Below are positions 37,291 through 51,909 of a stretch of DNA of 64,000 nt, piece by piece. This DNA comes from Setophaga petechia (lineage: Eukaryota > Chordata > Aves > Passeriformes > Parulidae), in assembly GCA_024362935.1 (NCBI GenBank), contig JANCRA010000005.1:20410235-20474234 (forward strand), written 5' to 3'. A program made the position numbers and the translations under genes. The notes below the pieces were generated by a model. It was not told where the DNA came from. It made no database searches and worked only from the letters and a program-made list of their open reading frames with translations. Positions within the stretch are counted from its first letter, which is position 1. Each line of letters begins with the position of its first letter.

Positions 37291-40200
37291 TGTTTTGGTT
37301 TTGTGTTTTTTTCTGTTGTAAAACAAGTAGAAAAAGAGCAGAAGCACAATCAGGTCAGGAGGGTATAGCCAAATCAGAAGTCTCTTTTTTTTTTTTGCTT
37401 TGCAAGGGTCTAATGTATGGTACACATGGACTGAAGCAAAGAACCTTCTTTGTCTTTCTCAGACCTGCCAATACATGTTAGGACAGTTGTAGAGTACATA
37501 CTGCATGAGGGTAAACAGCAAACAAAAAGTGGGTAGACTTGCTTGTTTGGTATGTGTGAGGTACAGCATAAACACCCCAGTGCTCACATTAGACATGTTT
37601 TCTCTCTGCTCATTTGCATTTGTTTTCAGCTAGAGCACTCTGTGCAGATGTGGCTGGAAACACTAGAATTAACAAACACCTGATGCTACAAGAAGGCCAC
37701 ACAACTACAAAAGCACTTTCAGCTTGGCAAGTGAGACATACAGTGGGTCTCCTTCACCCTGAAGCTCTGCTATCCATAGAAACAGTCTTGTTGAGTGACC
37801 CAGAATACTTTCAAATTCCTGTAACATAACCTAGATGCCTTTGCTATAGGGCTGAGGGACTGGTTTTTATAATGTGATTGATGCATATCATACTATGGAA
37901 GGCTCTGGCTTCCTCAGGAGACTGAGGTACAGGAGGACATAAGCAATATGCTCTGAGTTATCACCTGCTTGCCTTTGAGGTGGGTAGAAGGTGCAACTTC
38001 CACTGATTTCACTGATAGAGTGTGCATGGGGAACTCCTGCCTGTAGTTATGAGGGTAAGGATTCAGGACTCCTTTCTTAATTCCATCACTGATTTATTGC
38101 ACCAGACAGGTAATTAAATGTGCTTTGAAGAGGTGTTCTGAGATGAGTCCTATGAATAGTTAATATGTGAAAAGTTTTCTGATCTATTATTGTGTATCAC
38201 TAGTATTTATGATCAATGTGTTTGTAAGTGATTCTGTTCTGTCCTAGGTTTTGAGTGAAGTTGCTGCTGTGTAATGGCTGATGCATGTTTTTGAAGAGCA
38301 GCTGTATCTCAATACTGCATAAAAAGTTGACTGAGATTTTTGTAAGTGAAGTATATTTTGCCCAGAAAGATGTTGAAGCAGCCTTGTTTATCTTTACCAC
38401 ACACATTTTCTAGTAAAGGTTTGATGTTGAGAGACTCAAAGCACCCAAAAAGAAGCAAGCATTTTATGAAATTATTAAAAGCAAACTCCATTGTAAATAT
38501 ACATTTTATAATTTCCCTGTTGTTGATTCATTTTTCTTATACATCTTCTTTACCCAAATCACCTACAAGCTTTCCTGACTCAGTTGTGGTTTATTCCCCC
38601 AGTCCTGCTGTTTCCAGCATAATTCCCAAATTTTTGGTGCACTTTCTTGTAGTAGACTCCAGGGAGACAATAGCAACACATGAAAGAGGAGCACAAAATC
38701 CAAACTGTTCCATTGCCCACCATATGTAAGGTAAGACATAAGAGGCAATGACTGATGTACCAGCTTTTAACAGTAAGGTCAAGCTTTTTGTTAGTGACCA
38801 ACCTGTTGTAGGACAGGAATAGAAGACCTGGAGTTACAGATTTAAATAGAAGGAAGAGAAGTGGGGAATATATATTTTGATTCAGCTGTGTTTGAAAAGG
38901 GTTTGAAAAACTCTTGTTCCTGGAAACAATGAGATACAAACCTGTTTGCATAGTTGATCTCTGGCCAGAAAGGATTCTTGTCAAGTGAAATATTAACCCA
39001 TAAGGAATGCAATTTCTTAGGGCAATGAACTATTGGCTTCAAACCAACTTTAATGCAGAGCTAAGGTGACCATTTAAAAAACATATATGCATCTGCATGG
39101 CTGCCAGACCAGAATAGGATTACCCTTTCTCTCAGCTATAGCTTACCTGTTTGTAATTGGCCTGGTTCTGTAGTGCTGGAAAGTAATTTCTAGCTGTACA
39201 GTGGACAAATGTCTATTACTTTGGTTGTGTCATTGCTGCAGGCAGGTGTTTATATTATGAAAACTATAATAGCAGCTGGGAGCTCTATTAGTGATTCTAT
39301 TGTTTCAGGATAGAGAGAGAGCTCAAGGAATGTTTCCTCCCCAGAGTCTGCTGGGAGCGATAATCTTCCTAAGCAAGGCCAAATTTACACAGGATCCATG
39401 ACATAGGAGGCATGAAAAGGGAAACATTAAAAGCTCTGAGGCTGCTGAAGGTGACAGGTAAAAACTCCCAAGCCCCATTCCTTTGCAGCATGATGTGCTG
39501 GTTCTGTCAGTAAATGCCACGTTCAAGATGCACCCACTGAACCCACCAGGTAGTTGCTGCTCCAGGAAATGTTTTTCAGGCCTCAGGAGGAATCTATGCT
39601 AAAATGCCAAAATACCAGTCGAACAACTCATTCTTTCTGTCAACTCAGAAAGGCCTAAGCCTCTGAAGCACAATCTAGACCACAGTGTTCATGCTAAATT
39701 GTTCCCTCTTTTTTTTGTTGGCAAAGCACAAACTCTGACTTTCTGTCCATGGGCTCTGATGGACTCTGATGTACTTTGCAGGTGTTCAATGTACAGTTGG
39801 AGGAGGCCCAAACATCTTGGAACTCATGCCTGTGGGATAATTTAAAAAAACCCAACTGTGTTCTCTCCAGAGTGAGTTTCTTTCTCTAAGTACTATTCAC
39901 TTCCCAATGACTTGGTGGCACTCTGGAGATACTGAGAGTAGGACTGATGTGCTCCTTTTTTAGTGGATTTTAATCCACTCATAGGTTTTTGTAGATTCCT
40001 TATGATCTAGAACATTTTTGACTAGGAAGTTTAGGAGAAAGAAGATGGTAAGAGGTAAGCATTTCATCCCAAATCCTATTCACTTGTGACATTAAAATGG
40101 GAATTTATTAATGGAAGGTATATGACTTCAAAAGAAATAAGAAAGCCCTTATTACTATCAATGTTAAACTATCATAACTAGGAAGTTGGGTAAATCCACT

Positions 40201-43200
40201 CAGAAGAAAAAGGTGGCTCAATTTTCTGTGCTTTTATTTTCTGTTTTTCACAGGGACATTCCAACATTTATTCACATTGGGTGAGTTCCTAGTCACAGCA
40301 GAAGGAGCAAGAAAATACTTGCTGTAGGATTTCTTCTCACATTAGGTGTTTGAATATAGCCTCAGAGAAGGACTGTCATGGACAGTGTCCAGGAAGTGTC
40401 TCAGCTCTCATTAAACACAGATCATTAAACATACTGCACAAGGAGTCATTGTGGCTGTCACATACAGTTAGGCCATGCTGCTGCTGTTACCACTATGCAA
40501 AAGGCAGGATGTTAAGGTTTAGTATCATCACAATTTTGTCCACAAAAAGACACAAAAATTTAACCAAAGCAACCACTTTGCTTTCCCTAACACCCCCTTT
40601 TATCTCATACCTGTTAATATTGCCCCATGGTGGGATTTGACTCCTCAGCAAATATCAGTGGCTTATAGACAGAATTGACTGTAAAACTGTATTTGTGGGC
40701 CCATAGCTCACATTGCTGTCAATGACAAGGAAACAAAGGCCTACAAGGGACTAATTGAAACACTAAGCATTTCTGACAAGGCACTTTGAGTAGAGAATGG
40801 GAACCTGATACTCTTGCAGAACCAAACTGAGCAAACAATCCTTTAACAAGAGAGAAAAAGGGAGAAAATACTGCCTTTGAGGGGATTTGTAAATGCCTTC
40901 AGAACAGGAGGCACTACTGAACTCCTATAATGGCATCTAGAGAATACCACTGTAAGATCACCTTTTTTAGGGAGGTGTAGGGAAAACAGCACCTCAAACT
41001 GTACCCTCTGCAGTCAGTGATTAAATTGCTGCTAAGTCCATGAACAGAGTGGGTCCCAATGTGGTGGAGATCACTGCTACTATTTTTAGTCTGTGTTTCA
41101 ATAGCTTCAGATGTCTTAAGCAGGTCTTGCCCCTCATCCCTCTCACAGGGGATGTGCTGTCAACTACTGTGTGTTTGCAGCTGGGATGCAGCCTAATTCC
41201 AGCCTTCCTCCAATGTGCTTCTGGTAACACAAGGACAGAGCATTTAGTAATCTGTGATCCAAGTACACCTGGTGGTTAAAGCTATTGCAGTACAACTAGC
41301 AGAAAAAAATAAATTGTCTGAAACAGGTACTAAATGCTTGAATGGACAATCTCCTTCCTTTAAAAAAACCCAAAACAACCTAACCGAAACCAGAAAAAAA
41401 CCGCACTGATTCCATGTTCTGTTTTTATGTAAGAAAACCCCCAGAGCAGAATAGAAAACCCATCCCCAAAAAACAAACAACTCTTCACTCAAAACCACAA
41501 TTCAACCAATTGGATTTTGACTTGCTGAGGTCTATGTGATAACTCAGATCATATAACTGGGAGCACTAAATATATGTGAAATAAAATAAAAAAACCCCAA
41601 AATCTAAATTTTGAAGAGAATCTACCATCCCCAAATTTAAGGAAATTGTATCCTGTTGTTTTATCTTCATTATGACAGAAGATAAACAGATTATTTATTT
41701 GTGACCAAATAGAAATACATTTTGGCATCTGTTCTATGCCAATAGTTGCTTTTGCTATGAACATGCTTACATTTTATTGCATTGGGCTATTTGCCATTTT
41801 ATGTAAGCTACACCAGCTGCTCTTGCTCTTGCATGACAGATTACTGTATGCAGCACTCTGGTTTTTCCTAAAGCAGATAACGCTTTGTAAAATCCGGATA
41901 ACTAAGTCTCTAGGAAGTGATTGTAAGTTATATTAAAACTGTGATAACTGAAAACAGAAACAACCCTGAAGAACTGCATTAAAAAGCTGCTACTTCAAGG
42001 GAAGATTGTGGCTATGGATAGCTGGGTTTTTTACTAATGTAAATTCTTACATTCTTTTACCTGCTATATTTTTTCTAGTACTTGCTGTTGTTGTTTAAAG
42101 TTGGCAGACAATGAAGAAAAATATTAATAATAACCCTATACACTGAGAAAATGTCTATTTTAATTTTTATGGCAATGAAATACACTGAAATCAGTTTTGA
42201 TCTACTGCAAACAAAGCCTCCAAATTCTCTTTGTTGCATTTCTGTGACAGGTTTCATGCTCAGTTTTCCTGGCAACCTTCTGCCTGGGAAAGCAGCATTA
42301 TGCAAATAAAAACTCAAATGGCAGCCACAGAAGGAAAATACAACACACTTCTTCTTAACATCTTGGTAATATAGGTAAGATCATGGTATCACAAACTAAA
42401 TCAAGTTCTTTTTCTCAGGAGTAAACTCTGCCTCAGCTACATTTTAAAACCAGTTTTTCTATTATTTGGTTCCAACATGGCTGCAAAATCATATTAATTC
42501 AAAAATTTAGAAATGACATGCTTAAGCAGTAGTTGAACTTTGCTGGTCTGGATAGGTGTTGGTGATTAAAGTGCCCATAAGTGTAAGGTTGTGTGGGCAC
42601 TGCTGCTGCAATAAAAAGTCTAAGTATAATTGGTCTGAGGGTGTGGAGAGAAGCAGCAGGGGATGCTGGTAGGGACAGTAAAAGCTCAACAGGGTTACAG
42701 AAACCTGCCAAATCTCCATCCTCACCGCAGGGAGCTCCTGATGCTGCCAGGCAGTAAGGAAAACAGATGGCTGTTGCCTTTAAAGCCAGTAACATTAATT
42801 TCTGTGCCTGTTGTGTATTTTTGCTCCTTCCCCTCAATTTTCCAACTCCTGCAGTAGTTCCTGTGACAGCCAGGCATTGGCAGACATGTTGGAAGGCAGC
42901 CACGCACGCGGGTGAGTTTCAGCTGAAGATGATGGCTGCTTTGTTTTGGTTTTCCTTTTCCGCAAGCTGCTTCCACAGTTTGGCAAAGGGGTGTCAGGAT
43001 TAGAAATAGAGGGATTGGAGACCATGCCAGAAGCTATTAGAGGGAAGGAAGCAGAGCTATAGTAAATGTCTAGATGGAGCAGTGCCAGCAGGAGCATGGG
43101 CATGGGGGTTTGGATGCAATTAGCACAGCCGGACAAACATACCCTAACACGGACACTTCACAGCTACATGCTGAATAATCCTCTGTTTGCTGCTTATTTT

Positions 43201-46200
43201 CAGTGGGGTATAGCTAAAACCTGTAGATGGGGCCTTGTTCTTTTCCCTCAAAAAGAGCAATAAAGTGGACCTGGTAAATCTGTAGTAGCCAGAAGTGATT
43301 TCACAGAATGCTCCAAATCTAATCTTTATATCTGAAAGAGAAGAGCATGAGATGGAAATAATGAATGTTTAAGTTTGTTTGCACTGTATTTCAGCTATTC
43401 TGAATGACTGAAAGAGTCTGGGTTTTTCCTCTTAGCTTTCTGAAACTTCTAATGCATTTGTATGCTGTTGTGAAGACTAACAAAGCACCAGTTTGCAGGA
43501 AGACAGAAACGTATAGGATGCTGAATTTTAATTTTAGAATATCATTAAGAGAGCTCAAAGAAAGACACAGGGTTGAGCTGAGTTAGGAATTCAATGAAAT
43601 ATTTACATGCAGAGTAATGCTGGCACATGACTCCGTGTCACCTACCTTAGGGGAAAGATTCTGCCCTTGTGCAGGTTTCTGACAGTTGATCTCCACCAAT
43701 GAGTGTTTTGTGCTTTTAACAGATGTTTCTGATTTAAGCCAATGAAAGCTAATGGAAGCTTTTTCTAGTCTCTGAGGAAAGAGTGCCAGCCCAATCAAAC
43801 AACCAAATTTGGAGCTTGGCATCTGAATTGAATAGCAAAACTGGATAATTTCCTCTTGCAAAAGCTGTGTGCCATCATTATTCTATGATACTCTAAAAAT
43901 TTCATAATTAGTACTGACTTGTTATTTTTGCCATCTCCTGGATTTAATCATTTAGCCATTATTGCCGTCTACCAAAAAAGACACTAAAGCCACTTATTCA
44001 AATGGCCTGTCTGGCTTGTCCAAAATAGAACACAATTCCCAAACCAGCAAAATATGATGCATACAGCTGCCCCAGCTATGTAATTGTAGTAAATATTTCT
44101 AGAAGTACAGCCACAAAACAAACTCAATAGAGGCATCTACGTATTTGACAGGCATGTATTTCCAATTTAAATTCTTTTACATTTTTCAGTGGTGGCATAG
44201 GTTATCATCATTCTTGTCTCTGGTTTATGTGCTTCACATGGGAAAGCCAAATATAGCGTAGAATAGCCACAGTGCATTAAATCACAAAAATAAAAAAATC
44301 TCATTAATAAGTCTGATTGAAATGGTACTTATGTCTCAATGGTAAAGTACATAAGAGCTATAGATTAATTTTTTTATTAATGCTGTAGAACATGTTCCAT
44401 CAAACTACCAATAAGTACACACAAATAGATTATTCAAACACTGTAGATATTCATATAGTCTACACAGAACTGAAATTATAATTTGGCAAAAAAACATAAC
44501 ATTTCTCAAGAAAGGCTGTAGTATAGGTATAGATCATTAATTTACAGCTTCCAATTAGGGATGGTCTGTGATTAAAGCACTATATTATTTCTTTGCTTTT
44601 AGACACAAATAACCCTACCTCCCTTGCAGTAATTGAATCTGCAAATAGCTGAAGGATCTGGTACAAAGTGCAGAACATGAATGAACATTTGAAAATGGGT
44701 GCAAGAATTTTCTTGGCTCATTAATATTAATTAGTTGTGGAATTGGAAAGAAGACAGGAATTGCTTTATTACCTTCTGTTCTCAACAGTCTTAGAATTTT
44801 ACTTTGTATGTGCTATATATACAGGCTTTATTCCCCTGCAAAGAGAAATGACATTTTCTCCAAGCCCTTAACTTACTAGTTGGCACAGTGGTATGTGTGA
44901 TAAGAGATACTGGACCTCTGGAAGTGTATCTAGTTTCCTGTTGGGATGCTGCTGTTTATGGCATCTCTCCAAGCATGTATTTTTGGAAATGCACTCATGA
45001 GTTTAGTTTTGTGTGAGGCTGTTGATACAGGCAATTTTTTTTTTGTGGGGTAGAATGGTGATTTTGTTTATTACTATTACGCTATTGCAGTACTTGTGCT
45101 GTTTTGGTGCAAGCACATCATTGTTTCCCTCTTTTAACTGTCTTGAGTGTCTAAGTTGTATATGAATTCAATTATTCATTGAGGGTCATAAATTCTGGTG
45201 AGAAGTGCTGTGTAATGCCCTTACAGAAAGGCAAAGCATTACTAGCTGGATGGAGAGGTAGGCATAAGAAATTTGGAAATGGGCTGAAAAGTTTTTTTCT
45301 TTCCTGTAGTGCTTAGAGAGTGCCTAGAGTGTGCAAAATGCCCACATCATGTATCTTTAACCCAGTACCTGAAGATATACAAAACCTCAAAGTGGTGGGT
45401 ATAAAGGTTTGAGGGAAATTAATTTTACCAGTCTGAAAATGTGGAATAAGTTACTCGACTGCATCCTAAAGAGAAGGCTGAGGGACCTGTGTTTTCTCAC
45501 TGATTTGAGTCTGGAATGGGAAAATTTTCTCACAGCTGGGGGATTTAGTAATCTTCTGGCTACAGGCTTTGAACTGAAAATACACCCTACTATCAGAGCT
45601 AGGTTCCTCAGGCCCTAATATGGGATTATGGTGATAACTGCATGGTTTAATAAAATGTTGTAGTTGGGATTTGAGCAGGAGCTGTTCAGATCATGCCAGC
45701 ATAAACACTGGCCACAAAAACAGGACATGTAAACTCTCAGCCCTGCTTAGAGCACAAGGCAGCAGGCCAGTAAACAGCATTCTAACAGATGCTGAGGTTA
45801 TAAGACTTAAGGTTGTAAAATGTTTAAAACTAGATTTTTACAAAAGCTGACATGGTAGATTCTTGTGGGTTTATACAGGCTGGATGACATATATTAATGC
45901 TGCACTTCGTGTAGGCACCAAGATCTAAATCAGTTTCAGGGAAAGGAAGAAATAAATTAAATGTTTAATCAAGGCACTGTTGAAGTTCACAATGTGTGTG
46001 AAGGTGGAAAGCCTGTGTGAACATACTTCTAGAGGCAGTGAGTGAAATCCTGCACTGATCATTTCAGGGAAAGAGAAGTTCTAAAACACCCAGTAAATCT
46101 GCCAAGGTTCTTTCCTTGATTTCCCATTCAGAACTACAAGTGGAGGAGAGAAATGTATCACAGGGGTGGTTTTCCCATGTTGATCATACTGTGGTGTCTG

Positions 46201-47659
46201 GGTTCTCAAACAGTCCTAAAAGCTTGTATTTGTTCCAGTCACAAAGAAAACCTACAAACTGACATTTTCAGTGAGAAATGAGTTCATACAATGTAATTGG
46301 ACTGCTTTCATCACCTGAGCCTCCTTCCTGAGTTGCAAAACCATCCTGAAACAACCTTTACTGAGACCATGCTTTGTACTACTTGAAATTATATTTGTGA
46401 GGGTTTGGTAACACAAAATTAAGTGATACTCATCAGACAGGCATTGTTGACTGGCAAACTGATGGAAAGTGAAGAAAGAGGAGGACGAGTGTGTGGGTAA
46501 GGATGGCTACTCTGTAGTAGCTAGCTGACTGTGATTTCAGGGAGAATAAAACTTCTTTTTTTCCTGAGGGAATTCCCTGATTTTGCATCTGGAGTTCTTA
46601 GAAGTAAGGGTGTCTTGAGTCTGAAATGATGAAAATTTTAATGGACTTCCAAGTTTTTCCATACATTTTTTGCGAATGGTAGCTTTCCAGAAACCATTGT
46701 AAAAATCAAGGAAATGACAGAATTACTAATAAGCAGTGAAGCTCTGCATGAGTTGTCTATTTTAGCAGGGTTCAGAGTTTCAAGAAAATCAAATAACTGA
46801 TAGATGGGTCACATTCCTGGTTGGCCTTAGGGCCAGCTGCCACTCTGCATACATGAATGCACATGAGTCATCTCAATGCTTTGGAGAGGAGGTGGCCCCA
46901 TGGGTTAGGGCAACATGACAGCTTGTTGGAAATTAGAGCAGAGAGAGGGGCCCTGCAGAAGTTTATAAACAGAACAGGTGGCAGAAAGTAAGGGGTAATC
47001 ACACGTTTTAAATTAAAATGGAAAAAAAAATCTCTGGGGGCTGTATGGCCCCAAAATCTTCAGCCAGGTCTAGCAGGGCTCCTGTGAGATTCAATGCTTC
47101 AGTCACCTAGCAGGCATAATTTGGCAGGCTGCTCTGCCCCCCGAAAAGCTATTCCCTTAGTCTGCTGTGCAGGATTTATATGCTTCACTGAAAGTCCACC
47201 TGCTGCATGTGTATGTCAACAACCAGCTCCTGAACAGCCATGGCAGGGCAGGGGGGTTTTGGTGGTGTTTTGTCTTTGGGATAGACTTTTGGGATATATG
47301 CTGCAATTCCTTGGCTCATACAAGATGTAACAAGAAACAGTTGAGAAATTATCTGAACAATCTTGCTGCTTCTAGTAACAAGGAGTTAAAGGATGCAGAT
47401 CCTCAACTGCATGATGCACTACTCTCAGATCTTTCCAGTACTGACTTTCAAACTGTTGTTACTAGAAGCCCAAATTGGCCTGGTGAAACAGATTCATGCC
47501 CTATGCAGTCAGCATAGCAGTGATGCTGAGAGCACAGGGAATTCTAGAAAACAACAAGATTTTTATTTTTTAAGAGCTAATCATTTGTATAAGAAAAAAT
47601 AATGGAAATACGTGAATGCAAAAAACTTGTTTTCTGGTATTTTAAGAATCTCTCCAGGT

Positions 47660-47699
47660 CCCATCAATGGGGTCAGATTCCCATCAGTGTGGTAAGATT
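47660..47699. repeat. 20-bp imperfect tandem duplication
   Basis: Two adjacent 20-base units beginning CCCATCA and ending AGATT differ at three positions. Confidence 0.8.
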
Positions 47700-48097
47700 C
47701 CATTATTTCAGAGAAGATTATATCTTTGCATGTAATATATACAGCTTCTAAATAAAAAAACAAAAGGATTTGTCAAAAGCCTTGATTTCACTTATAGTAA
47801 TTCCTCTTTCCTTTATTCTAGTTTGCCACTGCTTCAGGTCTGGGTAGTGGTCGTCTGTGTACAAGCCTTATGTTAACAGTTCTAATAATCTTTGCACATT
47901 TCCATTTTTCCTAATTTTTTCACCATTGTTTTATCCTTCCCACTTGCTGCTCACAGTGACTGACTATTCACTTTTTGAAATATTGCTGGCATTTTTATTC
48001 TCCTATTCACTCTCTGCTTCTGAGCACCCTGGCCCTGAAAGTCGAAAAGCCAAGGCCGTGTGGCAGGTGGGCAAGTGCTTCTTGTGCAAATATATTC

Positions 48098-48124
48098 ATT
48101 TGCATTTGAATGTTCTATTTGCAT
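48098..48124 (+). promoter_or_regulatory. Paired octamer (POU-type) motifs
   Basis: The perfect octamer ATTTGCAT occurs at 48098-48105 and 48117-48124, spaced 19 bases start to start. An inverted GCATTTG/CAAATGC pair overlaps the same stretch. Octamers are the binding site of POU-domain factors; whether this pair is used is unknown. Confidence 0.35.
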
Positions 48125-51100
48125 ACAAATGCTTTCATTCATAGGAATAAAAAGATTCTCTCCACGTGCACCATTTGTGCAAAGAAAAATTGGATTAATG
48201 AAACCACTCAGAAAAGTAGGGGAGTGATCAGGGAGAGATCAGGTCTCCTGCCATTCTCACTTTGATACTATGTTTACAATTTGATAATAGTGTCTGAGAA
48301 GAACCCAAATTCCATTTTTCAGTACTATTGATTTTTAAACTTTTTACTGCACGAGATTGCTGTTGGCTTTCCAAGGTGTGCATACAGAGACAGATAGTGT
48401 AGATCTAAAGTAGTCTCAATTCTAACTGGGACCACAAGAAAGAACCATAGCATAAATGAAACTACTGTTATAGAGATGAAGAAGGTCAAATACCATTTCT
48501 CCTCAGAATTACTGATATTGAGCAGAAACTCTGAAAGTATTTAAATTTTTTAGATCTATATTAGATACATTTGTACTTAAGTCTGTGGTTTTTTAATACC
48601 CTTTACTTGAGGTCATCACTAGCATAGGCAGACCTGCTTCTTAACTTGGCTCACAGTTCTGTTTACAGATCACTTTTCTATCAGGAATAACCAGTCAAAT
48701 GCAAAGTGTGTCAGAAAACCTAAATAGTATTATGTATCTAAATAATTTGAGTGCCATCAGCAAAGAAACAGTCATCATAAGAGATAAGGCCAGCCAATGC
48801 TTGGAAACAGACTACTGGCAGCACTTTTAAAAATTATTTATACTTTTTGACTTGCATTTTAAGTGGGATGGGAGGAACTGTTGGAAGAGCACACTTGTTT
48901 AAATTTTGAAATTTTCCTTTATGTAGTGGATGTTGAGCTGACCAAAAATGTCTTTTAAAAATTTTCTAATATGATGGCTACTTTGTGATAAGAAAACCCA
49001 GAGCCTGTAATCTTCCACCAGAAACTTCTCTCTGGACACTGAAATGCTTCTTTTTACGTCCTGGTAGTCATGGCTCTGCACAGATCAAAATGATCTGAAG
49101 AAAATTTTGACGTAAGAAGAGGTGGTCATAGTGTTTCTTAAGACATTTCATCCCAAAATCTTGATCTTGTTCCAATTGTTTAGGAGATTAAATAGGTTGA
49201 TGGGAAGGATATGTAACTCTGTAGTAGCTGTTTATTTCTGTCATGCAGCACATAAGCCATTCAATTACAGTCCTAGGTGTGCAGATCAGGGCTGAAGATG
49301 CAGATACTGCAAGGTTTATCACTTGGCTTCCTGCGTTTTGCAGTGTGCAATGATGTGGTGGAAACTACTGGTTCAGTGCTTGTGTCAACTTTAGGGTGGC
49401 TAGTGCAGTACAGTAAGAGTGACCAAAGCTGTGACACAGTTGCTTCTTTTACATGTGCACGTTGTAACTGAGCTCTGTAGAAATCCTAGTATCTGAATCT
49501 TAAAAACTGTGATTAGGAGATTATCACCCTGAAACCATCAGGACGGTGACCACGGAGGAGGTATTTGGTAGAGGTGATGTTGGCTGGCACTCTACTGCTA
49601 CTTGTGGTGAAGAGAGAGCCAACAGCTAATCAGGTGGGGAGTGATGTGGTGAGACTGTCCTAAAATCCAGTTAGCTTAAAAAATTTTCTAAAGTTAGTAT
49701 TTGCCTAAAGTGGCCTAAAGTAGAAGCAGGCATGGAAAAAGTTAGATTCTTCTTTTGCCTTGCACCTTCTCAAAGACACCTCATAGCAGCATAGAGGAGC
49801 TCTAACACTTCTATAAATCCAACATATTAACCAGGTAATTCATAGTCATTACAGTCAATATGTGTTTCAAAAATCCAAGAAAAGAATAGGATGGGGTTAT
49901 TCCTGGCCAGTGTTTGGAAAGATAAAAAAGAAATAACAGGAAGATGTTTCACAGCTTTTTCAGAACCACAACTCAAAGGAATCATTATAAAGTGAAGAAG
50001 TAAAGGCCGGTGTCGCCGCCTTGCACAGAAGGATCTAAAAACTTTTTGTATTTTCTATCTCTGATTTCATTACTCCTAATAACTCTTTTCCTGATGGAAG
50101 GTAAAGAGGCACCTGAAATATAGATTTGAGTCCTTTTAGTTAAACCTTTATCTCTTTGTCATAGCGGGTTTTTTTCTTCTGTAGTTTCATTCATCTGCTC
50201 TACTGGAACTTTCAGTCGCACAGTGTTAAAATATGGCTGTTCTAAGCTAATATGCATTAACTTTTTAAAACCTGTTTTATACATAACCTATTGTATTAAT
50301 ATAAAACGTTAAGGCCATTTTTTCGTTTCCTGGGAATGGCCCATTACATTGTGAGCAATCTACTCTTGCTTTTTTAGAAAAGACTTTGAACTCAATACAA
50401 AAGGAAAATATAATCATGTACAACTATAAAGACTGCTTTTTTTCCTTTTGTGCAGAGTAACAGAGGTGGATGAGTAGCATGGTAATGAAGAGATGGACCG
50501 TCTTTATTAGCAGGCTCGGTGAAAAGGTTCTTTTCAGAACTTCAACTTTTCTTATCTTCTTAGTTTTCATGACGTCTATTCGGACACTTTCCTTTCTTGA
50601 CTTCCTTTTAAATATGTCTAACAGACTAGCAAAGCCAAGCCAGTTCATCCTTCTTTCCAAAGAAGGTAGATACAAAGTCTAGTGGTTTAGATGCTTCCAT
50701 TAAATGTTTTCATATATTTAGAGAAATATTGCTGTTTGTGTTGCTTAAGAAATAGTCATGTGTATTGATGTCTCACAGTCATTCTTTATTTCTCTAAAAA
50801 CAAACACAACAAACCCTTGCAGTGATGTTTTTATACTGTAGTTAAAAGAGGCTAATGATATAGGAAGCTTCTTTGAGTAACAAAATAGAACTAGAAATAC
50901 CACTTAACCCTCTGTCCTAGAAATTGGTTAATATAGTAGATTTGTAGAGGGCTATTTGATGAGCTCTCACCCTCTTCTACAATGTGTTCCACAACCCTTT
51001 TTGATACGTTTCTGCTCCTCCTCTATGCTCCCTATTTTTCTGCTGTTCCTCCCACTCTTTCTGCTTCAGTATTCTTTCTTATATAGACAGTTCACTTTTA

Positions 51101-51829
51101 ATCTTGCCCAGTTAAGGAATTCCACTACAATGAAAGGTGATTGCCATGTGATTGCAAAAGAATTCAATCTGTATGGTACAACAGATGAAAACTATGCTCC
51201 CTTCTGTCATTCTGGTGCAGAGGAAGTATCCCATCATCACTGTGTTGAGCTCTGAGGAAGGAACCTCAAGAATAACAACCAAGAAACAGGAAACATTACT
51301 TATTATCTGATGCTGGAAAACTGAACCTTGTTTGTTGACTAGTATTTGCCTGTTATAGTATTATAAAGAATAGTACAATCCCCCGTGAAGGACATTTATT
51401 GTTGCATTACTGAGAGTAATGTGTCAGTCCAATAGTATTGCTCTTCAGCCTGTGTATCTTCAGTGCACTAAGCTGTTAATAGATGTTGGTTTTGAAAGGA
51501 TGTGGCTTTTATACAAAGATTGCATAGCAAAATCGAAGTATAAATAAGAAATTATGAATTGTGTAGACTGAAGGATACAAATAATGCTATAGCAAAATTG
51601 ACTCTGGCTAGATCTCATGTTATGAGCAGCTCAAAATAATGAATATGATTAGTTTGTTCAATAGATGATGTGTTCCAATGAAACCAAGTGCCTGCTTTGT
51701 GAAAGATTTACAAGGCACTTATCTTCAATATACAGAAATAGCTTGAAAAAGTGATTTAAGGACTTCGTTGTAACAGGTGAGAAAAGTAAAAATTTGTAGG
51801 ACTGTGAATCAGTAAGAGGTATGTTGATA

Positions 51830-51908
51830 TGAGCCATCTAGAATGTGCTTTGAGGACTAGATGATCTCCAGAGGCCATTCTAATCTCAAGGATTGTGTGA
51901 TTCTGTGA
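51830..51908 (+). mobile_element. CR1 LINE 3'-end fragment
   Basis: GGACTAGATGATCTCCAGAGG followed by a short diverged segment and a GATTGTGTGATTCTGTGA tail matches the 3' end of avian CR1 elements in the plus orientation. Only the 3' terminus is present, as in typical 5'-truncated CR1 copies. It has several mismatches to what I remember of the consensus, so it is old. The left limit is approximate. Confidence 0.85.
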
Positions 51909-51909
51909 A

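Larger units (their letters stand above)
37300..51800. other. Non-coding stretch between the poly-G tract and the CR1 3' end
   Basis: No coding exon is recognised. The longest chance frames (about 127-134 codons at 38.35-38.98 kb and 42.5-42.9 kb) have no family features and overlap frames on the other strand. Items noted: a 20-bp imperfect tandem pair at 47660-47699, two POU octamers at 48098-48124 and a small CpG patch near 50009-50030. Confidence 0.55.

Noticed and set aside
38346..38984. Frames of 127 (plus) and 134 (minus) codons
   Set aside because: They overlap each other, have no recognisable domain, and could easily arise by chance in a 64-kb window.
42499..42903. Minus-strand frame of 134 codons with overlapping plus-strand frames
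   Set aside because: No family resemblance, no clear splice or promoter context, and open in several frames at once.
43800..43895. ATTCTATGATACTC resembling a CR1 3' tail
   Set aside because: The sequence before it does not match the CR1 3' end well enough; one copy of the tail motif can occur by chance.
50956..51255. Plus-strand frame with a hydrophobic stretch, resembling a small membrane protein
   Set aside because: The hydrophobic run comes from a pyrimidine-rich tract (TTT/CTT/CTC codons); the frame starts at TTG and has no other support.
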